The translations under genes and the position numbers were made by a program. From Saturnia japonica (Eukaryota > Arthropoda > Insecta > Lepidoptera > Saturniidae): 64,000 nt of DNA. Every line of letters starts with the position of its first letter. The first letter of the stretch is position 1. The notes under the pieces are model-generated. The model made no database searches and was not told the DNA's origin. It saw nothing but the letters and a program-made list of their open reading frames with translations. Positions 25,456 to 38,577 of the stretch are shown here, one piece after another. The stretch covers positions 13,516,001 to 13,580,000 of the forward strand of contig CM065309.1 of the NCBI GenBank assembly GCA_033032175.1. Direction: 5' to 3'.

Positions 25456-25942
25456 GGGGGCGTTCAAGTATTACGTAACGCAATTTTTGACCCTCCCTTC
25501 CCCCATGTAACGCGCCGTAATATTTTTATGTATCCCTCTCCCCCTCATTAAACGTTACGTCCAAGTCAGCATGAGAGCTTTTCAAGGCCAAGAACAGCTA
25601 ATGATGCGAATCTTCTGTTTTGAGGACATTACAGCATGAACTCACTTTAACAACACTGACTACAGCAATATGTTTCTACGTACACACTAACGAATACTGA
25701 CACAACGAAAACAAAATAAAAATTACGTACAATACAGTCAAAGAATTCCCCGTAAAACATAAACGAAAAAGGTTGCAAACTTGGAAATTTTAGTTGCCTA
25801 GTTTTGTATTTAAATAAATAAAAAAACAATCTTATGTAACGCGTTGTTAGGACCTCCCCTTTCGCCCTTGTAACTCATCGTAACGTTTTACATGACACCC
25901 CCTCCCCCTAAATTCCGTCAAGTATTAACTTGAACGCCCCCC
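25456..25942. mobile_element. MITE with imperfect terminal inverted repeats, 3' of LKB1
   Basis: The left end GGGGGCGTTCAAGTATTACG and the right end, read in reverse as GGGGGGCGTTCAAGTTAATA, form inverted termini. Further inside, GTAACGC and GTTACGATGAGTTAC-type motifs are also inverted. The interior is short and non-coding. It lies about 255 bp beyond the LKB1 stop codon, so it may fall in the 3' UTR. The transposon superfamily was not assigned. Confidence 0.6.
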
Positions 25943-26280
25943 AAAGACTGCCGATGGAATCTGTTATTGTCGGTCGCTCTTGATTTTGAACTGTACCGTA
26001 CTTACAATCTGGTGCTGAACGGTGATTATACCGAGCTAGTATATAGAAAATAATCCCACCTACATCACATCTTTACAATTTAATCTCTCACGTGAAACAA
26101 AGGTTAATATTTATTGCGATCCAAAAATTTTATAACATAATGGTAATATGTCTAAAGGCAATGGTAATGGTGTCATATTATTACCTACATTCTGAATAAA
26201 TATTGATTTTAATATTATCAGTAACAGACTATTAATTGTTCTGGACAGACATGTGCACATCAATACAATTAATAAAATTG

Positions 26281-26782
26281 TAGTGTCTGTTTGTAATGCC
26301 AAAATAACAGCTTTTTACTAAATGCTTATGAAAGTATATACGATACCTATAACAAAACACTCATTTTTAAAATTTTTGTCTGTCTGTCAGTCTGTCGTTT
26401 GTCTGTTTGTTCCCCGGGTAATCTCCGAAACGGTTGGATCGATTTTGACGGAACTTTCACTGGTAGATAGCTGCATTTTATAGGGAGTAACTTAGGCTAC
26501 TTTTATTTTACAAAATGAATTAGGGTTCCGCAGAAATAATAAAAAACTGGTCATGGCGAATCAATTCGGGCACTTAAATGGCTTATGCTGAGTAAACCAT
26601 AAGAGGTATAGTAAATTAATGTACTACATAATTATAGGCATTAAAAATACCTACAAAAAAGTGTGGGACAGTATATATCTATCTTCTAAGGAATACCCAC
26701 GATAAGCATTTTTGTCTTTAAAAAAGCCAGGAGCGGGGGAGCAAGATTCGTGCGGGCATTCTGTAGTCACAGGAATAGCTAG
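26281..26782 (+). repeat. dispersed repeat pair, copy B (downstream of LKB1)
   Basis: A direct repeat of 24618-25007, about 1.7 kb away, with similar internal order. The end AGTCACAGGAATAGCTAG precedes a T, as in Helitrons. It has no coding capacity. Confidence 0.6.
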
Positions 26783-26877
26783 TATTGAAGTATATGTTAC
26801 CATAGCATCGTAATTATCGTGGTTTTAAATGTAGGCATAGTAAAAAAGTAAATACAAGTTAAATCACTTATTTACTA

Positions 26878-27585
26878 CTAGCTGACCCGCGCAATTTCGT
26901 CTGAATCATGTAAGAGAGAGGGGGGGGGGGGGGTTAAAGAGACTGGGGCGTAGGCACTGTATTATTAGGTGTCGCCCGCCTCCCACAATATTCTGCATAA
27001 TAAAAATGCGCTCGCGGTACTTGATCATTATTTTGCTGCCGAGTTATTTTAAAACTGTGATATCTCCAGAGATATTCATTTAAATCAATTACTGTAAAAG
27101 GCAATTTTGTTAAAAATTAAATACTTGTGATGAATAACATATTTATTTCGATAAGGATTAATACCATGTATATCAAAACACCTTCGCAAGTAATTAATTA
27201 TTTTAGAACAAATTTTATTACCATAAAAAGGTTATATTGAGTAAACCTTAAAAGATAGCCATATGTTATCGCGGACTTTTTTTTAGAACTTTTTAAGAGA
27301 AACAATTCCATCACACTCGATTGTTACGTAATTTTAACCATTTACGCAGCGAACGCAATGGAAGCTTTCAACAGAAATAAAATTTGCCCGTTTTTCCAAC
27401 ATTTTTTATGGATGCTCAGCTCCTATTAATCATAGCGTGATGTTATATAGCCTATAGCCTTCCTCGATAAATGGGCTATCCAACATTGAAACATTTTTTC
27501 CATTCGAACCAGTAGTTTCGGAGATTAGCGTGTTCAACCAAACAAACAAACAAACTCTTCAGCTTTTTAATATTAATATAAATTT
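26878..27585 (-). mobile_element. non-autonomous Helitron, second family (H2)
   Basis: On the minus strand the 5' part reads AATATTAAAAAGCTGAAGAG, a repeated GTTTGTTT run, CACGCTAATCTCCGAAACTA, ATAGCCCATTTATCGAGGAA and GGCTATAGGCTAT. The 3' end GCGCGGGTCAGCTAG is followed by T. These are hallmarks of a very common lepidopteran repeat. A 13-base G run at about 26920-26933 interrupts the 3' part. The 5' TC is decayed, so that edge is approximate. Confidence 0.65.
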
Positions 27586-28679
27586 CTATTAAGTTATATC
27601 GACAATTTGATCTAAGATTGTTAATTTGCTGATGGGTATCATCTGAAGCTGGCTTCCCATAGCTTATGAATCAAGGACCGTCGCTCAATACATCTGACAA
27701 GTTCTCTGTTCGTTAATCGGACGCGTACTGACGATATCGTACCCTCTAGTGCTAACACTATCAATAAATATTGACTTGTATTGATGGACCACAAGAAAAC
27801 CAGACTTGTCAATATTGCTGCTTACATATTTAGACATTAATGGTTATTGACCGGATCATAAATATCGCAATATTTATTGACTGTCTAACCCTTGCAATAG
27901 GAATAACAAGATCCAACCCAGTTCGAGTTTGCAGGACCCTGCAAAGTGACTGCTTTCGTGATCAAATTTCCAACGAGGACGAAGCATTGACTTAATATAG
28001 AATTTGTTAGGTTTATACATGTTAAATCTTATTAATAGCATTTGAATCAATAAAACCGCGCCAGACATTTTGTGATTGTTATTTTCTATAGTATCATTAA
28101 TCAATGTCTGTAAAGGGGTCGGGAGCTTCAGGTTAGTGTCGAGTATTTATCAAAATCGAATGTGAATCGATTCGTCTAATATCGTCGAATAAAGGGGTGC
28201 TCAAAGTTATATCGTCAGCAATCTACCACAAAATACATTAACAGCAAGTAGTTGACTGCTAACTTACTAATATTATATGAAAATAGCTTTTACTACAATT
28301 TAAAATTAAATGAGTACAAAATGTATAACATCCGCGTAATTTTCATAGTACCACACGTAATTCCTAAGTGCTAACTGCAAGCATGAAAGGTATTCTAGAC
28401 GAAATGCGCCATTAGTTTAATTTCTGTAAATATTGGCTCACACAAATAAATAGCAACCAATTTAATTGAAGAGCTATTTCTTTCAAACTAGGATATTTCT
28501 CTTCAGATATAAAAGTACATAAAACTTTTTTTTTTTTAAAAAGCTTTTTAATGTATCGTACTAAAAAGTAAATAATAATTTTAATCAATAGAATCCCATC
28601 TTTGGCCACTGATCAGAGGCGCCGGAATAGTATTTACTAAATGAAATTTACATATTATAATTAGATATATGTATATATA
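27586..28679. other. intergenic, no feature recognised
   Basis: AT-rich sequence. Short open frames (for example 27874-28104 minus) have no recognisable motif. No terminal repeats are visible. Confidence 0.4.
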
Positions 28680-28906
28680 TGTGGGACTTAGACAAAGAAA
28701 AAACACTAATTAACTGAAAAACGTCTTTACTACAGGAATACACAAACAATTCTTAATCAAATCACCATCTTACCACAGTTACAAAACACACCGTCTTCAC
28801 CCAAACGTCATTCCTCCCCATCTCTCGTGTCGCCACCTATCTTATTTTTGACGCGAGTTTCTTTTTTTTTTTAATTCGGCATCTAAACTTTTGCCATCAT
28901 CCCACA
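28680..28906. mobile_element. solo-LTR-like segment
   Basis: A 227-bp block starts TGTGGGACTTAGAC and ends CATCATCCCACA, so it has TG...CA edges with short inverted TGTGGGA/TCCCACA ends, as LTRs do. The composition differs from its flanks, with a C-rich middle and one T run. Both flanks are (TA)n, so a target duplication cannot be verified. A MITE is an alternative. Confidence 0.35.
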
Positions 28907-31900
28907 CATATATATATACATATATTTAAAGCTTGAGGCTTCAGTATAAATGGAATGACGTTTTACACTAAAAGCTTTTAAAGAACCATTAAAACTTAAA
29001 AATTCTAATTTTATGTAAATTTAATTTAGTAGATACGTCTATGGTATGTAGTGTATGTGTTCGAAGTTACATACATATGCCAAATTTTACCTCAGTCAGA
29101 GACCAGTAAGTGGTTAAAAAATCGTTGGCAAACTTTGAATCTTACTTGCTTACACACTAACGCACATTGCAAGTTAACATAAAATAACGCTTGTAAAAAT
29201 CTAGGATCAAATGCTCTGGCTTTGAGATATATACTAGAAATTATCTTCCACACCTCGTTTTGGACAGGTGGCTTGGTTATAGTTAGCTGTCCCAAAACTT
29301 TCAAAGTATTTTATAGTTTTCGAGAATTCCAGCGATTGACTTGGAAAGTTATTCCGATAGACTGGTTGATCGCTATCGACTATTTGAGCACCTCTCGTCT
29401 AACAGGGTAGTGTCCGTTATCGCCAGAGGTCCTATCGTCTAATATTCTGAAAATTTTTTAAACAAAAAAATGTGATTTATCAAATGTTTATTGTTCGTCA
29501 ATAGAAATCGCTGTCTACTGATACCTCTCGCCTAGTTATGAAAAGTGATTGAATACAAATTATTATAGTGAAAATAACTCGTAGTATGATTGTTGTTGCA
29601 CTGATATTGCTAAGTTAGTTGTATTGTTGTGAATTTATTAAACTGATTAGAAATATTTGCAATTTTAATCTTTTACAGTAAATTGATTAGTGCTTTTTTA
29701 ACGCATATGCTATCTTTATGTAACTGTAGACAATTGTACGCGTAATACTTTGTTGATAAACTGCTCGAGTACCTGTCGAAAAACGAAAAAATAACTGACC
29801 TTTTTTAAAGTTTCAATTAACTCATTTTATTTTTAAAAAAGAATGAATTTAAACACTGTATTAACCTAAAACTAATTTAATTTATACTTGTATGTAATTT
29901 TACATTCAGTATTAAAGTGGTCTCACTGTAAGATGAAACCTCTGTGATGTTTCATTTCCCCTTAATTTTAGGGGCATTTATTCCTCGATTTTATCAAAGA
30001 TAAGAGACTAAATAATATATACAATACACCCTGTAATTACTTACGCGTAGAAACCTAAACCTAAACTATTCTGACTATGACAACATTTCCTTTGTTTTAA
30101 ATACCTAGTTCAGTCATAGACTTATAGGATTACGAGAGTGATGGAATAACAAAGGGGATTATGAATGTGTTAAATAACAGTTTACTGTCGGGTACATTGA
30201 TTATGTCTAAATGTCATTCTTGCCTGAAGATTATTGTAAGAACCTTGTCAACAAAATGAATTATGTGAAACCTTATGATTGACATAATGGTAATATATTG
30301 TTTAAATTAAATCTTGTCTATGGTTCAATGACATTGCTGTTTCAGTGTTTTTATTTTTAGTTTTTGTACGATTGTGTTTAAAAATAGTAAAAATGTTTTT
30401 AGAACGTTTTAAAACAGTTTAAAATCGAATCTCTTAACAAAACTATGATCAATATTTCAATATATTTATTAATCTTTGTGGTTGAACTAAAAAAGGAAAC
30501 TACGACATGATTTCAGTGGATACATATAATTATATTGTAAAGTACCTGTTTAGATTACATTTAATACTATGTGTATAGTAAATATTATTGTAGTATAAGT
30601 AGATCTCAAATTTCTGTGGCAATAAATAATAAAAGAAAAGGAACTATTTTTATATAAACACATAAATAAAACTTTAACCAGAGAGGAAAATATTGTCTTA
30701 TTTCTGCATTTTCTTTAATATGCACCTTTGACGATTATGACGAATGTAACGCGCTTTGAATGAATATTATGTATTATGGTGTATATTTGAATTTCGATGA
30801 GTGTGTTCATAAGAAGATAAGTTCGATTTATATTATAAAGCTGTGTACGCACGTGAGAACGTTCTGGCGAATGAGCTGCTCAACTTAGAATGCGTCGTAG
30901 CAAGTTCAGATCAGGAGTTCCCTCTAAATTCAGGGGGTTTTAAAGAAACGAAGATAAAGCACAAGATATGAAAAATAAATAAACAAATGAAAATAATTAT
31001 TAATAATAAATTAAGTAAAAATAAAGATAAAAGTGCGGATTGTTAATAGTATTGATAAAATGTGTGTTTAAGATGTACGTGTGTAGCAAAAAGGCGTAAA
31101 GGGGGACAAAATTTACAACGGGATTACCGAGGTGGAAAAAATTAAGTAGGACTTAATTATTACTTACATATTAAATAAGTAGGACTTATTCTATTGTAAG
31201 CGAGGGACTTAAGATTTTATTTTAGGGAAACTCCCGGTTATGTATGTTCTGAAGTAAGCGAAACAACTATATGGCAAGTTTCTTGGAGTTTCCATTTGAG
31301 CAGCTCATTCGCGTAAGTGCATTGGGTGGCATTAGGTTTTGTTGATTGTGTCCGCTCGTTTATGTTTACGAAATTGGATATAAATTTTAAACACAACTGA
31401 ACTTGGGGTTCTAGGTAATGATTCTATTTATAGAAAACTTCATTTTGTATTTTTCAACGTGCACTGTATATTTAAACTTATTTCGAATTACAAAATTGTA
31501 ATGACCATCTTAGCTGATATTTTATAAAAGAAAAGAAATAGTACCCAATACATTTGTTCATTTAAAGGGAAAATCAAAACAGAAAATTGATATCAGCTAA
31601 ATGTGTATATACCATTTTCATTATTACTTCTACTAAATACTTGTCTCTAGATATATTTCCATGAGATATACACACCGACCTCACTTTTTAAAGCAAACAG
31701 TGAAAAGTATAAACCTGTGATAAACTTTAATATTTGATGTCTGTTTTCGTTACATATAAATGTTGTCTATATTTTATCACTGTGGTGCATACCAAGATCA
31801 GCGAGTTGATTATCTATTTGAAGAGTATTGGAAACGAACAGAATATAAGTTTTTTTTTTTTTCATAACAAAGTATTGTGTAATGTATTTGAAAATAACAG

Positions 31901-32650
31901 GCTCGGATAAAAGAGTGTGTCATAAGTTGTCATGACCCCCTCCAACTAAACATAATTTCCAATTAACGAAGAAATTTTTATATTTCTTTTTGTTGTTTAT
32001 AATGTATTCGACGTTGAATCTTCGAGAAACTTCAATCTATGGTCCCTTCAAACTTTACCATCAAATCCGCGGCTGGATTATAGTGCAATAATTTCATCGA
32101 TTTTAGACAAACAACGCGTTAAATAGTGTAATTGTTATGAATGTCGAACCTTATTTGTGTGAAACGGATTCTGAACGAATTTTATACGAGTAGGTTACAC
32201 ATGAAGTTCGGGTGAATACCCACGCAAATTCTATTGTACCTCCTTACTGTATAAAAGTATTCTTAACTTTTATCTGTATCTGTTTCAGTAATAGTTTACA
32301 TAATTAGTGTGTTATTCTAGTTCATAGTTCTAGATTTAACTATTGTTCAAGCCATTTACTGAGATTATTATGAAAATTATTTAAACTGTAAAAGCATGCA
32401 TAAATGTTTTCGTTTCTTTAAAAAGTGAGGGTTGCTGTTAGAAATGTGTTCTACGCTTAAAAACAAAGAAAGAGATGTACGATTTGTGCCTGAACTGTAA
32501 AATATTTTAAAAACAAAAAAAAAAAATATTGTAAATAAAAGAAAAAAATTAATGTGCATTTAAATTTATTTTCTTAACCTTTCAATCCTAACACAAAAAT
32601 TTAAGTATTTTAAGTCCTTTATTTATCTAATGGTCGTTGTTTTGGCTATC
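28907..32650. other. gene-poor AT-rich intergenic sequence
   Basis: I find no gene, tRNA or element with defined ends. Part of the region near 29330-29420 is less AT-rich and repeats GACTGGTTGATCGCTATC/CCTCTCGTCTAAC-like motifs, but no conserved protein can be read. Confidence 0.4.
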
Positions 32651-32934
32651 ACTATAGCTCAAGGTTATTTCGTTTTTATGAGAACCCTGAGGGGTACCAG
32701 TTGTTTCCTAGTAGTATTTGTATACTAAATTTTATTCAAAACGGTCTAGGCGTTACATTGTTGACTCATGACAAAACAGAAAAAAAAAGATGAATATCAA
32801 ATTGAAATCGATGGTCCACAGTCACTGTCCACTATTATAATGGATATATATGGGGTATTCCACGCTAAAATGACCAGTTTTGAATCTGACCATTTTCGAT
32901 TTCGCTGGAAAAAAAAATTTGTAGTTTTATCAAA

Positions 32935-33205
32935 ATTAGAGCCCATCAATTATAGAATAACATAAACTTCCCAGGTACAAAAGTTCACCAAAATCGGTTA
33001 AGATTCTTAACAATTTTTTTTTTACTAATGCTAAAAGTAGTAAATTGTAAATACTTATAGCCTTTCAATTGACCAATGACAAGATTCACATGTACAACAT
33101 TTCATAAGAATCGCTTAAGCCGTTTTTGTGTTCAATCCGGATATATAGACAAAAAAAAATTGAGGGTATATTCGTGTTCAGTGATTTTTATATAATACCA
33201 ATACC
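32935..33205 (-). mobile_element. Helitron H1 fragment
   Basis: On the minus strand AACACGAATATACCCTCAAT, TCCGGATTGAACACAAAAAC, GGCTTAAGCGATTCTTATGA and the GTACATGTGAATC unit match the body of the H1 Helitrons at 17171-17790 and 60197-62290. Both termini are missing. Confidence 0.55.
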
Positions 33206-33777
33206 ATCCAACCGATTTTAATAAAATTTTGTGAATGTGTATGGTTGGATCCAGCTTGATAGATAGGGGATAGTTTTGGTCCCGATATGAGGAGCAGTTG
33301 TAGCGATGTAAAAAATTAATTTTGATTTTTTAAACGAAAATTTTATTTTTAAATGATTTCTTAACCAAAAATACATATAACTACAAATTTTAATATTCCT
33401 ACACTCGCCCTCTATATTTTTTAATGCAATTTTATGGATTTTTTTCAAAGGGTCTTTATTCCTTTTTAATTCGTGTAAACTTTCAATGGATGGTGGTGTC
33501 AACTAAAATGTTTAAGTACCTAGGTACGTTTTTTATGCAGTCCTAACGCAGTTGTAGCGACTTCAATAAAACTAGATAAAGGTTGAATTTACGCAACTCT
33601 GTTGCAGTCTGTAAAACTAAGTTGGAACTACATGCAGACCGAAAGCCGACTTCGCAGTCAGTCAACAGTGTCAATGCAGTTATGTCAACTGCACCGTTAC
33701 TTTGCAGTTAGCTTGCAGCTTAAATGCATTTGGTCTATATTGAACCTTAAGTTAATGACCCTACCATAGTACAAAAG

Positions 33778-33840
33778 GAGCGGCCCGCGGCCGCGGCGCG
33801 GATGCTCCAGGCTCCAAGTCCAGGGGCGTCTCAGTGGTAA
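33778..33840 (+). other. short GC-rich island with NotI-type core; possible exon start
   Basis: About 60 bases of very GC-rich DNA (CCCGCGGCCGCGGCGCGG) lie in an AT-rich desert. An ATG at 33802 is followed, 35 bases on, by a possible donor TG|GTAAAG. It could be an isolated first exon or part of a mobile element. No homology is recognised. Confidence 0.2.
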
Positions 33841-34989
33841 AGATTTTTTTTCGTGTTTCTGTATTACTTATTTTAATCATAGATTTAGTATATTAATTCT
33901 AAATTTTTAATTGCGTAGGTGTAGATAATATCCGAATCTAATTTGTTGAGATGCGTTCGAGCTGCGACCAATAGGTACATGCTTGTACACGCACAACTGT
34001 TATATTTTATATAATAAGGGCAAATCAAATGGGTGTCCATAATATAATCTCTCCATCCTAATATTTGCCTTGGGCCGGTACTGAGTTAATTATATTTATT
34101 TTTGGAAAAACAAACTCGAGGATAATAAAATAGGTACCATCTAGAGTTTTTTTTTAAAAAGGTGCCTTCTATATTCTGGGTTAGAAATTAATAAAGAGTG
34201 AATAGCACAGCGTACATTTGTACATAGGGAGAAGTGAATAACCCAGCAGTATAAAATCTATCAAACAAGGATTATTAATAACTACGCGACAAACGATGAA
34301 ACGATAACGACTGCGTTATTCTTTGCCTAAGTCAACAGGGTCATACATTTTACAGTAAACGTAAAGTTCTTTAAATGTCTTGTACCACATCCTTGTTGGT
34401 AATGAGGCACCTACTTTGTACTTGTTTGTAAACTGTGAAATGACGCACGCACTGAGAGGACTACGCACTTAAAGTCCTTGATACATATACGGATATATAT
34501 ACATGTACCTACGGCTTCGCAAGATCACTTAGATGGTCTATTAAAATACCGCATTTTAAGGACTTTGTATAAAGCGATAATATTTGTAGGTACAAAAATA
34601 AAATATTACGCTAAAAAGTTTTCCTTAGACAACTTAACCCACTATATCTATTAAGCTCACCTTCACTCCTCATATTTGGACTTGCCTCACTAAGAACAGG
34701 CACCAGGTCCTATTCATCCCTTGGTGATCATCATTAGTAATATGTGCATTATAAGTTATAGTTTTAAACGTTAGAATAGGGCTAATTATAGTCGTATGTC
34801 GAAACTCTAGTGGCCTCGGTAATGTTTTATAGACCTAAAAGGTAAAAAAAGGTAAAAGGTATGTTTAAAACAGGTCTGTAAATCTCATTTTCCCTCCACA
34901 CACGAACCCGAACGCATTACACGTTCTCACATTCTGTACTTGCCTAGTTTGCCAGACTGCTTGACGTTCATGGTTATGGACCTTAAGGT

Positions 34990-35735
34990 CGCAGCGTAAA
35001 GTTATGTAGATAGCCTTTAACCTTCCTAAACAAATAGGCTATAAAATGCAAATAGCATTTTCATATATGGTTGGACTTTTCCAAAGATTAGCGTGTTAAA
35101 ATATCCTCTAATTTTTTTTTTACCTACTCATATTATTTACAGTTCATATAGCCTATCAATTGAGAAATGCCACGTACTTGCCGTGTACAATTTTTAACAA
35201 AATTGATTGGGAATTATCAAAATAGTTTTTTTTATGAAATCACGTATGGCATCCTGTCTACGAATTTTTATGAAAAGCGGTTGAGAAGTATAATACATTT
35301 TTTTAAACAAATTTAAAAATGTTTTACAATCCTCATAGCCTATCAATTAAGTATTAATGAATGACTTACCTATACTTCCCGTATACAAAAATTCATGAAA
35401 ATCGGTTACGAATTATTGACATTTTAAATTTCTGGATTTTTTTAAACTATTCCTAAAAACTTTAATGAAAATTCTCATGCCCATCATTCATGAAATTACT
35501 AATTATACTTCCCGTATACAAAATTTCAAAGTCGGCCAAGACTTAACAAAAACTATTTTTTTTGGAAATTCCTATTTTTACGATTTCTAAAATTAATGTT
35601 GAAAATTTGTACATCCTATTAATTGACCAATGACATGAGCATCCCGTGTACAAAGTTTCATAAGAATCAGTAAGCCGTTTTTGGGTTAAATCCGGACAAT
35701 TCGGCAATCGGAGCAATTCAGTTAGAAAACACTTT
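34990..35735 (-). mobile_element. compound Helitron remnants (H2 fragment joined to H1 body)
   Basis: At 34990-35105 the GGCTAT/ACGCTAATCTTTGG motifs of family H2 appear on the minus strand. From about 35110 to 35735 there is a chain of H1-type units (CATGAAAATCGGTTACGAAT, CCGTATACAAAATTTCA, GCCTATCAATTGA) up to CCGTTTTTGGGTTAAATCCG. Proper termini are absent. Confidence 0.5.
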
Positions 35736-35939
35736 TTTCAATTACTTTTTCATAAATTCATCACCTAAGAGTGTAAGAGATAGAGCGAAAGTTTGTATAA
35801 TACAAGTAACGACATCTATTAACCAAAGTTAGTACCAACGAATACTTCAACGAAAGTTGATGAATGTCTAAAGCCGGAAACAAACATCGGGAGCGTCATA
35901 AAGGTATCTGGTTAATGAATGTACACTGAACCACTGATG

Positions 35940-36905
35940 CCAGTTTAGCGACTTTGTCGCTACAAATGACGACTTTTGCTTATGCCCTAGCGACAAAAAT
36001 GATTTAACGACTTTTTTCGGAGTACAAATCAAAACAGTTTTAGACAATGGATCCGTATTTTGTCTACTTGAAAAAAATTATTAAACTTACAATTTTCAAG
36101 AAGAATTTAAGTATAAAGTAGTTACACTCATTTTCATAATTCCTGGACTCTCATTGAAAGTATAGTATGTATAGGAAATTGGGTTTAATTATAATTGTAG
36201 TTGGGAGCTCAGGTATTTATGAAAACGAGTGTACTTCACTGGCTCCCTTTCGAATTTATAGTCGTTTTGGAAGTGTCTGGTAACTGTCAATTAACGTTTC
36301 GCTACCGCATCTGGACTGTTAAATTTCTTCAACTCAAACAAATAAATTAATCATGAATTATGTATAGAAAATTAAAAAGCTATTATAGAATTTCAATTGT
36401 GTAGTTGTATAACATTCAACTTTCTTTATAGTATAAATGAAAGATTATTCGTACATAAAATAAAAAGATTTTGAGATGAGATTCAAACCAATAACGAGAA
36501 ACAACTGCAAACAACAGGAATAACAAAACGTGTACCTAATAAAAACAGTAATTTCTATGTAGTAGCCAATAAGAATCAAGCAATATAGATAATTTAAAAA
36601 GTGGATAAAATCACTATTAGGTCACTATCATGCTATACCTATTATTTTTTTAGTCGTTTATTACCTAAGTTTTCCGTAAGTCGTCGAATTCGATGACTTG
36701 AACTTTACTCAGGCAGATCTAAGCTAATGCTAAGCTTGCGACTATAAATTTTAATTTCGGAACTTAAGGCTGAGCTAAGACTGAGTACTTACGCTCTATA
36801 GATTTCAACCTGAGGACTCGGAATTTTCAGAATTGGCAACAGTGTTAGCGACTTTTGGTATTGAATCTAGCGACTCGGAATTTTTGAACTTGGCAACAGT
36901 GCACT
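35940..36905. repeat. patches of short degenerate repeats
   Basis: TAGCGACTTTGTCGC-like motifs recur at 35950-36015. At 36811-36905 a block of about 60 bp is present twice: GGACTCGGAATTTTCAGAAT then TTGGCAACAGTG, and again GCGACTCGGAATTTTTGAAC then TTGGCAACAGTG. No coding content is seen. The origin is unknown, probably a mobile element. Confidence 0.45.
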
Positions 36906-37700
36906 AATCTGTGCAAAGTAGGCTAGGCTTGGGCAAATTCATTCGCCTCGATGACGCAGTTCATCGAAACTCGTTAATTAAGTAAAGTGAACTCTTCCAC
37001 CTAGCAAATTCAGCAGTTCATTTCATTCAGTAAATTAGTACGCACTGATGATACTCATTTTCATTCAGAATTCGTGAGTTATGAGTTTAAATTGATATGC
37101 ATCCATTATGATTATTATAAAATGAGGAAACATGACATGACTGAGGTGGAGGTTTTGATTAAGTAATTCATTCAAAATGGTTAGACATTTTGTTACAGAA
37201 CAAAAATCGATTTCCTTATACTTTTCAGTATGGAGGATAGTCGGGCATTACCTTAGCACTTACTACTTAAAAATTTATTATTTATCATCCGATCACAGTT
37301 ATTTTTCCTAAATAAATACATTCAAGTAATCACGAAAGAGTGAAAAGATCAAAACAATGAAATTAAATTAAGAGTATAAACTTTAAAAAACTATGCATAA
37401 AAGATATCTTATCAAAAACGTGGAAATAAAGATCAGAGTGAAGCGATATAGCCTCGTTTTGCGTTCGATTGAGATGTCGAATCATTTTAGTTTCGCTCAC
37501 CGCCGCGCCGTAGTCACTAAGTGGGTTGATAGAGTCTAAAGGAAGGGCCAAGTTGTTATCTGTCATTCGATCCGAAGTGAGTGGTGAACTGCTGAAAGAA
37601 AAAGATCCGCAGAGGTGAAGGACTTCATTTGCATCATACAAAGTGAGCACTGAGCAGTTTATTTGAACAACTCATTAGTAGTCGATATCTGGCGTGCTGA

Positions 37701-37814
37701 ATGTTAATGTCAGCCGAAAACGTCCGCGGACTGTGTGCACGGGACGCGGGACTCATTCGTGCACCAGAACTGCCAGACCAGAAGGACGCGGACCACAGAC
37801 TATTACATGTACAG
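37701..37814 (+). CDS. possible first coding exon of an unrecognised gene (weak)
   Basis: An ATG opens 38 codons ending in CAG|GTACGC, a good donor in phase 0. The stretch is clearly richer in GC than its flanks (MLMSAENVRGLCARDAG at the start, KDADHRLLHVQ at the end). I do not recognise the protein, and no downstream exon can be placed with confidence. It may equally be chance in a decayed GC-rich repeat that extends upstream to about 37480. Confidence 0.18.
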
Positions 37815-38577
37815 GTACGCCGAACGACGCCGATGCTCAAACGTGCGTGCGAAGTGAAAAATAAAAATGGAAGAAAAACTGTTCCCAGAAGAGAAAAGCT
37901 TTAAATGTCAATTTAAATGTAATAATATAAAGCAGAAAATATTGCTATATAATAGTAAATTTTCAATATCATTGTCGATTAGACTTGGTAACAAATGAAA
38001 TTGATATTCATACATCCTCAAATAAAGTTTATACCCGGCATTCATCTCTTAACAAAAGTGGATACAAATTGTGGAATTCCTAAGACACACGGTTCTTTTT
38101 TAATTATGTCATAGGACCCAAACGCTTCCTTTTATTTTCTTTCTTGGTGAAAAACAAAGCAGCCGCCGCCATTCCAGAAAATCGTCCCTCTTTCACTGTT
38201 TGACAAGTTTGTTCGTCAATAGATCTTTGTGGAATAGGTATTCTCTCTTTGGACGAGTTCGCTAGTGGCAGCTGTCAGACGCGGCTTAACGGACATGTCT
38301 TTGTTTTCAGCATAACATTTGATTCGTTGGAATTCCAAAAATAATGGGAAAAACATATAATGGGACATAACTATGACGCGAGCAAAACCGCGGGCAAAGC
38401 GCTGGTATTAGTATAGATGAATGTTTCTTTTTAAATTCTCCACTATGCGATCCTAACCATTCATCCGATCTACATACAGGTGGCGCGCGAGTTTTTTTTT
38501 TTCGAAGACAACATGAATGTATTCCCATGCAAAAGTCATAAAAATATTTTTCCAAATTTTTTGTTAGATGTTCTATT

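Noticed and set aside
26920..26933. Long G run (and 62946-62959) as a G-quadruplex signal
   Set aside because: A single uninterrupted homopolymer may be a sequencing or assembly artefact and does not show four separate G tracts.
37363..37650. 95-codon minus-strand frame
   Set aside because: No recognisable domain and no supporting splice sites.
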